Below, piece after piece: positions 1 to 6,356 of a stretch of 13,623 nt of DNA (positions are counted from its first letter, which is position 1; each line of letters opens with the position of its first letter). This DNA is from Muribaculaceae bacterium (GTDB lineage Bacteria; Bacteroidota; Bacteroidia; Bacteroidales; Muribaculaceae). The stretch is taken from the NCBI GenBank assembly GCA_029062725.1, contig JAIDPP010000321.1:1-13623 (forward strand), read 5' to 3'. The notes under the pieces are model-generated. The model did not search any database. It had not been told where the DNA came from and saw nothing but the letters and a program-made list of their open reading frames with translations. A program made the position numbers and the translations under genes.

Positions 1-50
1 GGCTTCTGCAAGCCCTTGAAGACAGGGTAGCCGTCCGGATTAATCGCCAT
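1..50 (-). CDS. traF: TraF, DUF4133 conjugal transfer protein (N-terminal 16 codons, cut by window edge)
   Basis: Only the start is present. It reads MAINPDGYPVFKGLQK, which resembles the N-terminus of the DUF4133/TraF family, a VirB3-like inner-membrane part of the Bacteroidales type IV secretion channel. It starts 24 nt after the stop codon of traE, in the order traE-traF known from CTnDOT-like elements, which supports the call despite the short length. The gene continues beyond the left edge. Confidence 0.7.
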   Translation of the reverse strand, partial: MAINPDGYPVFKGLQK

Positions 51-74
51 GTCTGTACCTGATAATCCGGTCAA

Positions 75-470
75 TTATTTGAAGAACAGGGGCAACGCTT
101 CTGAAAGGGCTATGAACGAAACACACCCTCCGATGGTGAGCATAATGGTTTTCTTCACATCCTGATCACCATTTTGCATCTTGAAATAAACATTGAAAGC
201 TCCGACAAGCGCGATGACCGCCGCGATCGCTTTCATAAGATTGGAAACAGGAGTCTGGTAGGAGCTGACCTCGGTGGTAGCCTTTGTGAAACCGGCGGCT
301 CCCTTGCTCGAAGCCATAGCCTCACCTGCGAAGCAAAGTATTGAGCAAAAGAGCAAGGCGAAAGTACGGCCTATGCCTGAATTGAAGAACGATGAGACCG
401 CACGGTTTGCAACGCCCTTGATTTTCTGCAATATCTGCATGATTTTCTGAAAATGATTAAAAGGTTTCAA
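75..470 (-). CDS. traE: TraE, DUF4134 conjugal transfer protein (VirB2-like subunit)
   Basis: This 131-residue protein matches the DUF4134/TraE family by layout. A basic N-terminus is followed by a signal-like hydrophobic stretch (about residues 35-53, with a cleavage-like AMASS), then a short soluble part and two membrane segments (about 78-95 and 110-128). The motif GAFNVYFKMQNGDQDV between the helices is typical of the family. Family knowledge places it in the mating-pair apparatus, probably as the pilin-like VirB2 equivalent next to TraF (VirB3-like). It follows the traD-like gene after an unusually long 186-nt gap that holds an 18-bp fourfold repeat. No separate promoter was recognised, so it is probably transcribed with the upstream tra genes. 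Confidence 0.85.
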   Translation of the reverse strand: MKPFNHFQKIMQILQKIKGVANRAVSSFFNSGIGRTFALLFCSILCFAGEAMASSKGAAGFTKATTEVSSYQTPVSNLMKAIAAVIALVGAFNVYFKMQNGDQDVKKTIMLTIGGCVSFIALSEALPLFFK

Positions 471-542
471 GCTAAAGGAACAGGCGTCGCTAAAGAATCA
501 GAAGTCAATAAAGGAGCAGATATCGCTAAAGGAACGGTGAGT
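471..542. repeat. 18-bp imperfect tandem repeat, four units, just before traE
   Basis: Four units start at 471, 489, 507 and 525, each beginning with a version of GCTAAAGGAAC (units: GCTAAAGGAAC, GCTAAAGAATC, AATAAAGGAGC, GCTAAAGGAAC). The period is exactly 18 nt. The array directly abuts the traE start codon on its 5' side. No minus-strand ORF with a start codon covers it. A plus-strand ORF from 453 would read it as hexapeptide repeats, but that ORF overlaps the traE start and looks accidental. Confidence 0.75.
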
Positions 543-656
543 TTTTCAGATAATCAAGATACTAAGGCAATCCTAACATCATTATGGAATCTATTCAGTA
601 TAAGACAGGATAAGAGGTGGAAAAAGAAATCTCCGGGAAAACTGGAGACAAAGCGT

Positions 657-1115
657 TCAGGCTCTTTCCCAGACGTGGATAATCTGTCCGAGATCGGATG
701 AACTGTTTTCAGCCATCCTGTCAATCTCCTCAAGCAGTTCCTCAACACTGATACCGTCAGTCATTACGGCCTCGCGGTAGCCCGGCCTGCGAAAAGGGAT
801 TTCCTCTTCAGAAGTATCTTCCGGATTATCCGTTTCATCCTTCTCATTAAAGTCATCCTCCGGATTATCGGAATCTTCAGCGGAAGGAGTCTCGACAGGA
901 TTCTTCTCCTCCCGGCTTATCAATGTCGGCTTGAAGGAACTTGCTTCATCGGAAATGTCAATGTCAACTTCAGGTTCTTTCTCCGTGTCGGCAGCCTCCT
1001 TAGCTTTCTGAGCGCGTATGTCCAGAAAGATCATCACCAGATAATAGACCACCATCACAACAATAAGGAAAGATATAATCTTGAAATACATAATCGTTAT
1101 CGTTTTTATATTCAT
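657..1115 (-). CDS. TraD-like membrane-anchored tra operon protein
   Basis: A 152-residue protein with one N-terminal membrane helix (about residues 9-31, ISFLIVVMVVYYLVMIFL) and a long, very acidic, probably disordered middle rich in E, D, S and P (about 38-105). A short conserved-looking end follows (DGISVEELLEEIDRMAENSS). The size, the single helix and the place between the DUF3408/HTH genes and traE fit proteins called TraD in Bacteroides conjugative transposons. That assignment rests mainly on position, as the sequence has little that is diagnostic. It starts 2 nt after the stop codon of the HTH gene, so the two are translated from one message. A second in-frame ATG lies at codon 9, so the start could be slightly shorter. 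Confidence 0.6.
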   Translation of the reverse strand: MNIKTITIMYFKIISFLIVVMVVYYLVMIFLDIRAQKAKEAADTEKEPEVDIDISDEASSFKPTLISREEKNPVETPSAEDSDNPEDDFNEKDETDNPEDTSEEEIPFRRPGYREAVMTDGISVEELLEEIDRMAENSSSDLGQIIHVWERA

Positions 1116-1117
1116 TA

Positions 1118-1678
1118 CTAACTTACCGGCATAGGCATGAACCGCAATCCGAGTGATTCCCCGAAAATCTCCTGACTTCTGTTCCTTATCAAATCTTCGG
1201 GATAGTACATCACGTTTCTTTCCTCCCCGGGAACGTAGCCTTTTCTTTTAAGGCGGTAGCGCAAGGTAATTTTCCTGCGGTTGGTGACAACCTTGATTCC
1301 TGAAACGGGGTCAAGGCCGAATATAAGCCTGCGTTTTTCCCTCTTTACAAGCATAGCCCGGTGGTCGGAATTAAAAGCCTTCATCTCCTGCCGGCTTCTT
1401 GCAAGGCCCAGAGAGGCGGCAATCCTGCTCACGGTTGTTTTCGTTATGCCGAGATCAAAAGCGAGCGTCTGCATGGAACGGGAACTGAAATATCTGCTTA
1501 TATGTTCCTTCTGCCTCTCTCTTGCAATCTTGACGCCTTTCGTCAGTCCCAACCTGCGGGCAGCGGAAACAAGGTTGCTGATACTTATTTCAAGCAGTCC
1601 CGCTATCTCCCGGTTGGTCATCACAGGATAGAGGTGGCGAAGGGTGTCGAGTCTTTCAGGTGTCCATCTCCTGCTCAT
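1118..1678 (-). CDS. Two-HTH DNA-binding protein of the tra operon, unnamed
   Basis: This 186-residue protein has two helix-turn-helix-like segments. The first (about residues 5-46) runs from WTPERLDTLRHLYP to a TNREIAGLLEIS core and AARRLGL, the pattern seen in GcrA-like and phage-type HTH proteins. The second (about 68-93) contains LAFDLGITKTTVSRIAASLGL. The C-terminal third is basic and beta-rich. Its ATG overlaps the stop codon of the DUF3408 gene by 4 nt (ATGA), so translation is coupled. It could be a regulator of the tra operon or a DNA-binding partner of the ParA-like TraA. I do not recognise a specific named family, and it is not one of the classical CTnDOT tra genes as I know them. 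Confidence 0.75.
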   Translation of the reverse strand: MSRRWTPERLDTLRHLYPVMTNREIAGLLEISISNLVSAARRLGLTKGVKIARERQKEHISRYFSSRSMQTLAFDLGITKTTVSRIAASLGLARSRQEMKAFNSDHRAMLVKREKRRLIFGLDPVSGIKVVTNRRKITLRYRLKRKGYVPGEERNVMYYPEDLIRNRSQEIFGESLGLRFMPMPVS

Positions 1679-2085
1679 GCCTTATCCACATTTTGGAACA
1701 GGGATTTCCTCTCCTTCTTGAACTTCACCATCCGTTCAAGGTAAGAACTGAGGAAAGCCCTCACAATATTGTTCACGAGGTCGGAACGGCATAACCCGTT
1801 TATGTCGCACTCATCCAGAGTGTCGGCCAGTTCTCGGTCGAGTTTGCAGACCAACCTCATATCCTTGTCATTCTCCTTTCCGGTCTCCTCCGAAAGAGCG
1901 ATAAAGACTTTCCAGCAATCAGGACCGGTGTCAACGGAGGCTCCGTTTCGGGAATTTTTATCGACAACCACATCCGGATCAGTCTTATTATGCTCCTTAT
2001 CCGGAATAATGGAGACTTCCGAATCTACATCGGGGTCATTGATTCCTTCAAGAAGGTCATCAATGTCAGGAAGTTTATGTGTCAT
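1675..2085 (-). CDS. DUF3408 conjugal transfer protein (TraB/TraC type)
   Basis: A 136-residue protein with an acidic, low-complexity N-terminal half (DIDDLLEGINDPDVDSE and onward) and a folded C-terminal half (about 80-130). The segment with CKLDRELADTLDEC, SDLVNNIVRAFL and a basic tail KFKKERK fits DUF3408, a Bacteroidales tra-operon family whose C-terminus resembles ribbon-helix-helix DNA-binding proteins. It sits 27 nt after the ParA-like gene and overlaps the following HTH gene. By analogy with ParA/ParB-type pairs it may be the DNA-binding partner of TraA, but that is inference. Such proteins are variously annotated TraB or TraC, so no symbol is given. Confidence 0.75.
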   Translation of the reverse strand: MTHKLPDIDDLLEGINDPDVDSEVSIIPDKEHNKTDPDVVVDKNSRNGASVDTGPDCWKVFIALSEETGKENDKDMRLVCKLDRELADTLDECDINGLCRSDLVNNIVRAFLSSYLERMVKFKKERKSLFQNVDKA

Positions 2086-2112
2086 ATATAATGTAATTTT
2101 AGATAAACGTTA

Positions 2113-2940
2113 TCAGTTACTGTCCGCTTCTTCTCTGTTTAGCATCTCCTCTCTCATCTTTTTCTGCCGGTCTCTCAAAGCCTTTTTCTTCTGCTTTTCA
2201 AGTTCATCGCAATATTGTGAGAGTTGAATGCCCCTCAATATCACCTCCCTCAACGGATCGACAGAGCCGAAGATAAATGAATAAACCGTATCGAAAACAG
2301 GCTTTGTCACCGGAAACTGGCGGTCAAGCTCGCCTACCGTACTGACTCTGAGCATTGACGCCCTCCAGGAGATTGCTTCGGTAACTTCGCCATATTCTGA
2401 AAACTTTTTTCTTGTGATTTTCCATGCTTCCTTTTCCTTGGCTTTTCCTACACGGGCATCCGTATTATTGGGAACCACGAACACCTTTGTATTCATCCGC
2501 TCTCCGGCTCTTGCCCGCAGTTTCTTTAGAAGAATAAGGAAAGCCAACGTAGAAGGGGATGTGAGGTTATCATAATGGAATGGAGTCACCATGACATCTG
2601 TATTGACAAGCAGGGTAGCAAGCCCCGGCGTGGTAAGGGAACCGGCAGAATCTATCAGAACCAACTCGATGCTCGGATCATTGTAAAGTCTCTCTATCAT
2701 CGAAGCCATCTCCTCATCCTTCATACTTCCGGCTGAAATAACCTCGTATGGAATCTGCACGTCCCCATACTCCTGAATATCCGCCTTACGGCGTTTCACT
2801 ATGGAGTGCTGGAAATCGCAGTCAATGACCATCACCCTCACACCCTTTGAAAATAGGTAGTTTGCAAAGGCGATGCAGAGAGTGGTCTTACCCACACCTC
2901 CCTTCTGATTAGCGAAAGTTACAATAACCGGAGTCCTCAT
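2113..2940 (-). CDS. traA: TraA, ParA/MinD-like P-loop ATPase at the head of the tra operon
   Basis: A 275-residue ParA-family ATPase. Residues 13-20 are KGGVGKTT (deviant Walker A), residues 36-43 VMVIDCDF are the A' motif, and 93-98 LVLIDS is the Walker B strand. The tail after about residue 245 is a charged, probably coiled helix. In Bacteroides conjugative elements a ParA homologue called TraA opens the tra operon; a role in positioning DNA or transfer machinery is likely. A longer reading would begin at a TTG at 2973, but that TTG is part of the -7 promoter box (TAACTTTG, 2971-2978). The ATG at 2940, which gives MRTPVIVTFANQKGG, is therefore the better start. The gene follows the terminator of the mob operon and has its own promoter. 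Confidence 0.88.
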   Translation of the reverse strand: MRTPVIVTFANQKGGVGKTTLCIAFANYLFSKGVRVMVIDCDFQHSIVKRRKADIQEYGDVQIPYEVISAGSMKDEEMASMIERLYNDPSIELVLIDSAGSLTTPGLATLLVNTDVMVTPFHYDNLTSPSTLAFLILLKKLRARAGERMNTKVFVVPNNTDARVGKAKEKEAWKITRKKFSEYGEVTEAISWRASMLRVSTVGELDRQFPVTKPVFDTVYSFIFGSVDPLREVILRGIQLSQYCDELEKQKKKALRDRQKKMREEMLNREEADSN

Positions 2941-2970
2941 AATCTTTGTACCTGTAGAATTATCACATTG

Positions 2971-3014
2971 CAAAGTTACCGACCCTCTTACCCGGAAAAA
3001 GAAATGTGTTACAA
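2971..3014 (-). promoter_or_regulatory. tra operon promoter with the shared TTGTAACACATTTC word
   Basis: Read on the minus strand, TAACTTTG (2978-2971) matches the Bacteroidales -7 consensus TAnnTTTG. The word TTGTAACACATTTC (3014-3001) ends 22 nt upstream of it, where the -33 element is expected. The same 14 bp stands 21 nt upstream of the mob -7 box at 5392-5399. The start codon of traA lies about 30 nt downstream of the -7 box. Confidence 0.7.
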
Positions 3015-3054
3015 CTATTTTTTTGACCGACCGAGACTTTCAGGACATTGAAAT

Positions 3055-3080
3055 GAAAAAATCCCGATATTTCGGGATTC
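3055..3080 (-). terminator. Rho-independent terminator of the mob operon
   Basis: A perfect 8-bp stem, AATCCCGA / TCGGGATT (3060-3067 and 3072-3079), has a 4-nt loop and is followed on the minus strand by a run of T (complement of 3055-3061). It lies about 45 nt after the relaxase stop codon and separates the mob and tra transcripts. Confidence 0.85.
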
Positions 3081-3124
3081 AAGGCTTAAAAAGATAATTA
3101 GTGTTACACCTAAACGTCACTTTC

Positions 3125-4714
3125 CTACATCTTCAGCCTCTTTGACTCCTCGAAGCTGTCATAATCTCCGTTGTTGCCGACCTCCCATTCACGATTGTCA
3201 GTATGGCTTCCGCCTCCGACATCCCTGTATCTGTGAGTACCAACACCCGATTCAGACTTTCCTTTCCTGTTACTCCTATGAGGCTGATTGTTACGTATGT
3301 CGGCAAGCTGCTGTTGCCTGTGTATTTTCTGAATCTCACTGATATCGAATCCTAATTCCGTGAGATTGACGATGATCTTTGACCTGATATTGATTGCAAA
3401 GGTTTCGTTTCCGACTGTTTTAATGACATAGCCATTTTCTCGCAATACCTTTCTGATATTCGTAATCCCGGTATTCTCATTTATTGATCTGAGCAAATCA
3501 AGGAAATCATCGGACACTTTACGATTGGAGGAAGAAAGTTCCACCAGATCATCATCCGGCTCTTGCATTTTTGCAATCAGGCACAGCAATGAACATTCAA
3601 CTTGTGTTACGGGTCTGAAACTTTCAACCCATTCAATCTTGTTGTTGCGGCTGATCTGTTCAGCCACCTCCGGTTTCAGTGTTCTTGACTCACCGTTATA
3701 ATAAATGAAACCTCTCTTGATATACGCCCTTTTCTTGGAAAGAAGGGAATGTAACTTATGCTGGGTAAGTTTAGGATCAGTTTCAAGGCAATCGTCAATG
3801 AACCGTTCAAGCCTGTCCATCCTTTCCTCCGGAGTGGCGAAGTCCATAAGCCTCTCCATAGAAAGAAGCCGATTGCCGTTTATAACTTCTTTTTTGGAAT
3901 GGTCTATCAGCATATAACCGAACGGAGTGTCCTTCTTACCAAAAAATACAAGGTCTATGCCGAATTTAGTTTTGAGATGTTTCTTCAACTCCTCCTTGTC
4001 GGTAGAAAGATCGCGGTACTTGCAAATGATTACACGCAACTGTCTCTGACGTTCCCTGCTCAATTTGGTATCCTTGAAATGTGAAACGATTTCAGTCTTA
4101 TCCAACTTCTTCCTGATTCTTCCCCCGAATTTAATATAGACCTCTTCCTCCTTATTATATACCTCATAACCCAGGGAGTTCATCACAGCTTTGAACTGCG
4201 CCATAGAACCGAAAGAATAGGAGAGTCCTGATGCCAAGTCTTCATCCACTTTCTCATTTCGGTTGATCTTGGTAAGCCGGTCGATGATTTCCTGAGACCT
4301 CCTGCGCTCGTTATCGTGTTCGATCTTTCTTCCGTCCGGGCCGATACGTGAGGATATTATATGAAGATGGGTGTTTGCCGTATCACGGTGAGCATAGACA
4401 AGGAGAGGTTGCCCCGGTTCCATATAACCCATCTCCTTCATATAAGAGTGAGCGAAGTCAAGCAGTTCCTCCTCTGTCATCTCATGCCCCTTGCAGGAGA
4501 TCGCCACATGGAACTGGGCTTTCCTGATTCTATCATTCTGCGAAGTATATCTCTGCAGAAATTCAATCTTCTCCTCGGTAGTCGGGACGCCGAATTGTCC
4601 GACAGGTCCGAAATTCAGTATCTCTATCAGGGAAGCCACACCTTTCGTAACCTTGCGGTCATTGTAACCAACGGCATGAAAGTTAGTGCTTCCCGGTAAT
4701 ATCGTCGCTATCAT
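3125..4714 (-). CDS. mobB: MobB-like relaxase (MOB_P / PF03432 type)
   Basis: A 529-residue relaxase that nicks oriT and pilots the strand during conjugation. The N-terminal third has the expected motifs: Tyr17 in FHAVGYNDRKV as the likely nicking tyrosine, His69 in QFHVAISCKG, and the metal-binding cluster HRDTANTHLHI (His109, His116, His118). A second region at about 235-295 (KFGIDLVFFGKK, then GYMLIDHSKKEVINGN) is typical of the extended Bacteroidales relaxases. The C-terminus after about 470 is polar and glycine/arginine rich. It is 92 nt downstream of the MobA-like gene and is followed by a terminator. The coupling-protein gene mobC, which usually follows in CTnDOT-like elements, is absent here and may lie elsewhere in the element. 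Confidence 0.9.
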   Translation of the reverse strand: MIATILPGSTNFHAVGYNDRKVTKGVASLIEILNFGPVGQFGVPTTEEKIEFLQRYTSQNDRIRKAQFHVAISCKGHEMTEEELLDFAHSYMKEMGYMEPGQPLLVYAHRDTANTHLHIISSRIGPDGRKIEHDNERRRSQEIIDRLTKINRNEKVDEDLASGLSYSFGSMAQFKAVMNSLGYEVYNKEEEVYIKFGGRIRKKLDKTEIVSHFKDTKLSRERQRQLRVIICKYRDLSTDKEELKKHLKTKFGIDLVFFGKKDTPFGYMLIDHSKKEVINGNRLLSMERLMDFATPEERMDRLERFIDDCLETDPKLTQHKLHSLLSKKRAYIKRGFIYYNGESRTLKPEVAEQISRNNKIEWVESFRPVTQVECSLLCLIAKMQEPDDDLVELSSSNRKVSDDFLDLLRSINENTGITNIRKVLRENGYVIKTVGNETFAINIRSKIIVNLTELGFDISEIQKIHRQQQLADIRNNQPHRSNRKGKSESGVGTHRYRDVGGGSHTDNREWEVGNNGDYDSFEESKRLKM

Positions 4715-4806
4715 AATCTGACATCATAATATTTGTGATAGTGGGTTCATAAAAACTTACGTACTTGGAAATTTAGGTAAAAGGATTTCCATTATCCGTA
4801 CTCCTA

Positions 4807-5196
4807 TTATCTTTGATTCTTGATAATCCTCTTTGTTATCAGTTCAAGTTCCGACTTAAGGGAGGAGATGGTATCAAGCGTATTCGATATTACAGGCATT
4901 AGAACATCCCTGATATATGTGGCTGTAAGCAATCCGGCAACCGAGAGTTCGTTTGCTCTCTTAACCGACTGATTCAGGTTACTACCGGCCCAGGAAAGTT
5001 GATTCTGATAATTCCTGTAATATTCACTGAGGTCATTCATCAACCTGATATGTTCGCGTGCGGAGACATTGGAATATTCCGATACTGCGCATCTGATATA
5101 ATGACCAAATGAACTGTAATTGCTCGCGTTCTTCCTAATAAGCTCTGCTTCCTCTTCGGTAAGTCTGATTTCAATTCTCCTGGTTCTTCTTCCCAT
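4807..5196 (-). CDS. mobA: MobA-like relaxosome accessory protein (ribbon-helix-helix)
   Basis: A 129-residue protein whose start (RRTRRIEIRLTEEEAELIRKNA) is the basic beta strand and first helix of a ribbon-helix-helix fold, followed by SFGHYIRCAV as the second helix. Later it has AGSNLNQSVKRAN, close to the G-x-N-L-N-Q motif of MobC/MobA mobilisation accessory proteins, and then a long helical C-terminus. Such proteins bind oriT and recruit or position the relaxase. The gene stands directly between the putative oriT leader and the relaxase gene, as in other Bacteroides mob regions. The ATG at 5196 gives the typical family start MGRRTRRIEIRLT. Confidence 0.85.
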   Translation of the reverse strand: MGRRTRRIEIRLTEEEAELIRKNASNYSSFGHYIRCAVSEYSNVSAREHIRLMNDLSEYYRNYQNQLSWAGSNLNQSVKRANELSVAGLLTATYIRDVLMPVISNTLDTISSLKSELELITKRIIKNQR

Positions 5197-5234
5197 ATCT
5201 TAAAATTAGTTATAGTAAATCCTCCAACCCTCCT

Positions 5235-5333
5235 TTTGCGAAGCAAACGGCGATGGAATCGCCCCGACGCGTAGCGGACGGCAAGTCACCTTTCGTCCGT
5301 GCCAAGCGCAGCTTTGTACGGCAAAAGGTACAA
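5235..5333. other. Putative origin of transfer (oriT) hairpin cluster in the mob leader
   Basis: Four perfect inverted repeats stand in a row: TTTGC-GAA-GCAAA (5235-5247), GGCGAT-GGA-ATCGCC (5249-5263), CGGACG with CGTCCG (5275-5280, 5294-5299) and TTGTAC with GTACAA (5314-5319, 5328-5333). The stretch is more GC-rich than its surroundings and lies immediately upstream of the MobA-like gene, between its start and its promoter. Position and structure fit oriT; the nick site cannot be assigned from sequence alone. A minus-strand ORF that covers it has no convincing start and is taken to be accidental. Confidence 0.6.
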
Positions 5334-5391
5334 CTTGCTTGACAAATCCCGCAACGTAGTTCGCCATATTTTCCGGGTCTTTTTCATACCT

Positions 5392-5434
5392 CAAAATTAT
5401 ATATTACCCGTTCGGCAAAGGAAATGTGTTACAA
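5392..5434 (-). promoter_or_regulatory. mob operon promoter with the shared TTGTAACACATTTC word
   Basis: On the minus strand, TAATTTTG (5399-5392) fits the -7 consensus TAnnTTTG. The word TTGTAACACATTTC (5434-5421) ends 21 nt upstream and is identical to that before the tra operon. Transcription from here would give a leader of about 190 nt containing the oriT hairpins before the MobA start. Confidence 0.65.
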
Positions 5435-5676
5435 ATATCTGATATTTCCGTTTGCCGATACATTCGGATTTCAGGGATACCGATTATCGAAGAATGGTAA
5501 CAGATTGGTTAAATAAAATGGAAAGCCAATGATTCATAAATTTCAGATTCCATTGAACGAAGAGATTCCAAACATAGGAGTCAGCGAGAAATAAACATCA
5601 TCATATAATAGTTTCTGAATCACTTGAAAATAAGTTATAAGTATGTCTTATCTGGTTGAATATAAATATATTAAAG
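5435..5676. other. Gene-free stretch between the mob promoter and the small membrane protein promoter
   Basis: AT-rich, with no ORF that looks coding on either strand. The one item seen is CGATTATCG at 5481-5489, a 9-bp palindrome with a central T inside ATACCGATTATCG. A near-identical 13-mer (12 of 13) recurs at 6207-6219. Nothing else was recognised. Confidence 0.6.
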
Positions 5677-5707
5677 TTGTATATATCAATATTTTTTGTT
5701 ATATTTG
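5677..5707 (+). promoter_or_regulatory. Bacteroidales-type promoter for the small membrane protein
   Basis: TTG at 5677-5679, a 20-nt spacer and TATATTTG at 5700-5707 fit the -33/-7 pattern TTTG-N19-21-TAnnTTTG. The surroundings are very AT-rich. The ORF begins 43 nt downstream of the -7 box, after an AAAAAGAGG stretch that could act as a weak ribosome site. Confidence 0.65.
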
Positions 5708-5750
5708 TATTCTAAAACACGGTGTTTGAATAACATAAAAAGAGGTTATT

Positions 5751-5984
5751 ATGTGGTTTGCATTTAAAATAGAAATTATCCTGTTGCCCTTGGTGCTTGC
5801 AATAGTAGGTATAGTGAAACTTGGAGTTTTCATTATTGTCAGACTCTTTAAATTCAGTTTATGGCTACTTGAATTGATATTGAAATGTATCTTCAATAGT
5901 ACGCCTTATATGGTAAGTGGTATCCGGTGGATATGGATACAGGGGAAGAAAGGTTTAAGATGCTGTCTGCGCCGGAATAACTGA
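5751..5984 (+). CDS. Small hydrophobic membrane protein of unknown function
   Basis: A 77-residue protein, the only plus-strand gene of the element part. Residues 5-45 are almost wholly hydrophobic (one long or two short membrane helices, IILLPLVLAIVGIVKLGVFI and FSLWLLELILKCIF). The C-terminus is short, basic and Trp/Cys-containing (RWIWIQGKKGLRCCLRR). It has a good promoter and an AGAGG about 9 nt before the ATG, which argues that it is expressed. It is divergent from the mob operon and convergent with the integrase. I do not recognise the family. Possible roles include surface or entry exclusion, or a regulatory small membrane protein, but nothing in the sequence decides this. Confidence 0.6.
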   Translation: MWFAFKIEIILLPLVLAIVGIVKLGVFIIVRLFKFSLWLLELILKCIFNSTPYMVSGIRWIWIQGKKGLRCCLRRNN

Positions 5985-6242
5985 TTAGACCTTTTGTGTG
6001 GTTCCGCACTAACTCGCGTACAACAACCCCGAATACTGCAATCGTTCCCTTTTGTATTATTTTTAGGTGCAGACTTAAGGGATAGAGATCTTGATTAATA
6101 CCCGGTCATCTTTCCTATACCCGTTCCGGTTCCTCAACCGATGCACTTACCGTAAAGGACACCTATAAAGATACCATTAAACAGACCTTCATAAATAACA
6201 ATAATCATACCGATAATCGTACCGCTGAACGTAACGCATAAA
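5985..6242. other. Intergenic stretch, possible remnant coding, with AATCRTACCG repeats
   Basis: No complete gene is seen. On the plus strand 6095-6241 is open in one frame and ends ...TIKQTFINNNNHTDNRTAERNA-stop, but it lacks a start codon. On the minus strand the same DNA reads as a short hydrophobic glycine-rich stretch (from an ATG at 6209, 24 codons). Neither is convincing. The DNA at 6201-6224 is a 12-bp tandem repeat (ATAATCATACCG then ATAATCGTACCG), which may produce both readings. Confidence 0.45.
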
Positions 6243-6327
6243 ACAAAAAAAATATCCTCTGAAAATCACCATTATGATGAATTTTCAGAGGATATTTCAA
6301 ATGTTAAAAACGTTGGAAATCGTACCG
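6201..6327. repeat. Three AATCRTACCG repeats flanking the integrase terminator
   Basis: AATCATACCG stands at 6203-6212, AATCGTACCG at 6215-6224 and AATCGTACCG at 6318-6327. The latter two share 12 bp (AATCGTACCGCT). The first two are 12 bp apart in phase, and the third lies across the terminator hairpin, before the integrase stop codon. They are candidate protein-binding sites. Confidence 0.55.
6243..6296 (-). terminator. Rho-independent terminator of the integrase gene
   Basis: A perfect 16-bp stem, AATATCCTCTGAAAAT (6251-6266) with its complement at 6281-6296, has a 14-nt loop. On the minus strand the stem is followed by a run of T (complement of 6245-6252). It lies about 60 nt after the integrase stop codon. 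Confidence 0.88.
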
Positions 6328-6356
6328 CTCACGAGGACGCTGAGAATCTCATTAAC

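Noticed and set aside
453..701. Plus-strand 82-codon frame with hexapeptide repeats (AKGTGV, AKESEV, NKGADI, AKGTVS)
   Set aside because: It starts inside the beginning of traE and overlaps the end of the traD-like gene, on the opposite strand, with no promoter; the repeats follow from the 18-bp DNA repeat.
2941..2973. N-terminal extension of the ParA-like protein from a TTG
   Set aside because: The TTG is part of the TAACTTTG promoter box, and the extension has no family similarity.
5206..5394. Minus-strand 62-codon frame upstream of the MobA gene
   Set aside because: Its first codon is a TTG inside the -7 box, and it covers the oriT-like hairpins; the composition is that of structured non-coding DNA.
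5699..5896. Minus-strand 65-codon frame opposite the small membrane protein
   Set aside because: It runs against the better supported plus-strand gene and ends inside that gene's promoter.
6138..6209. Minus-strand 24-codon hydrophobic peptide next to the integrase terminator
   Set aside because: It is very short, lies downstream of a terminator with no promoter, and can be explained by the 12-bp ATAATCRTACCG repeat.
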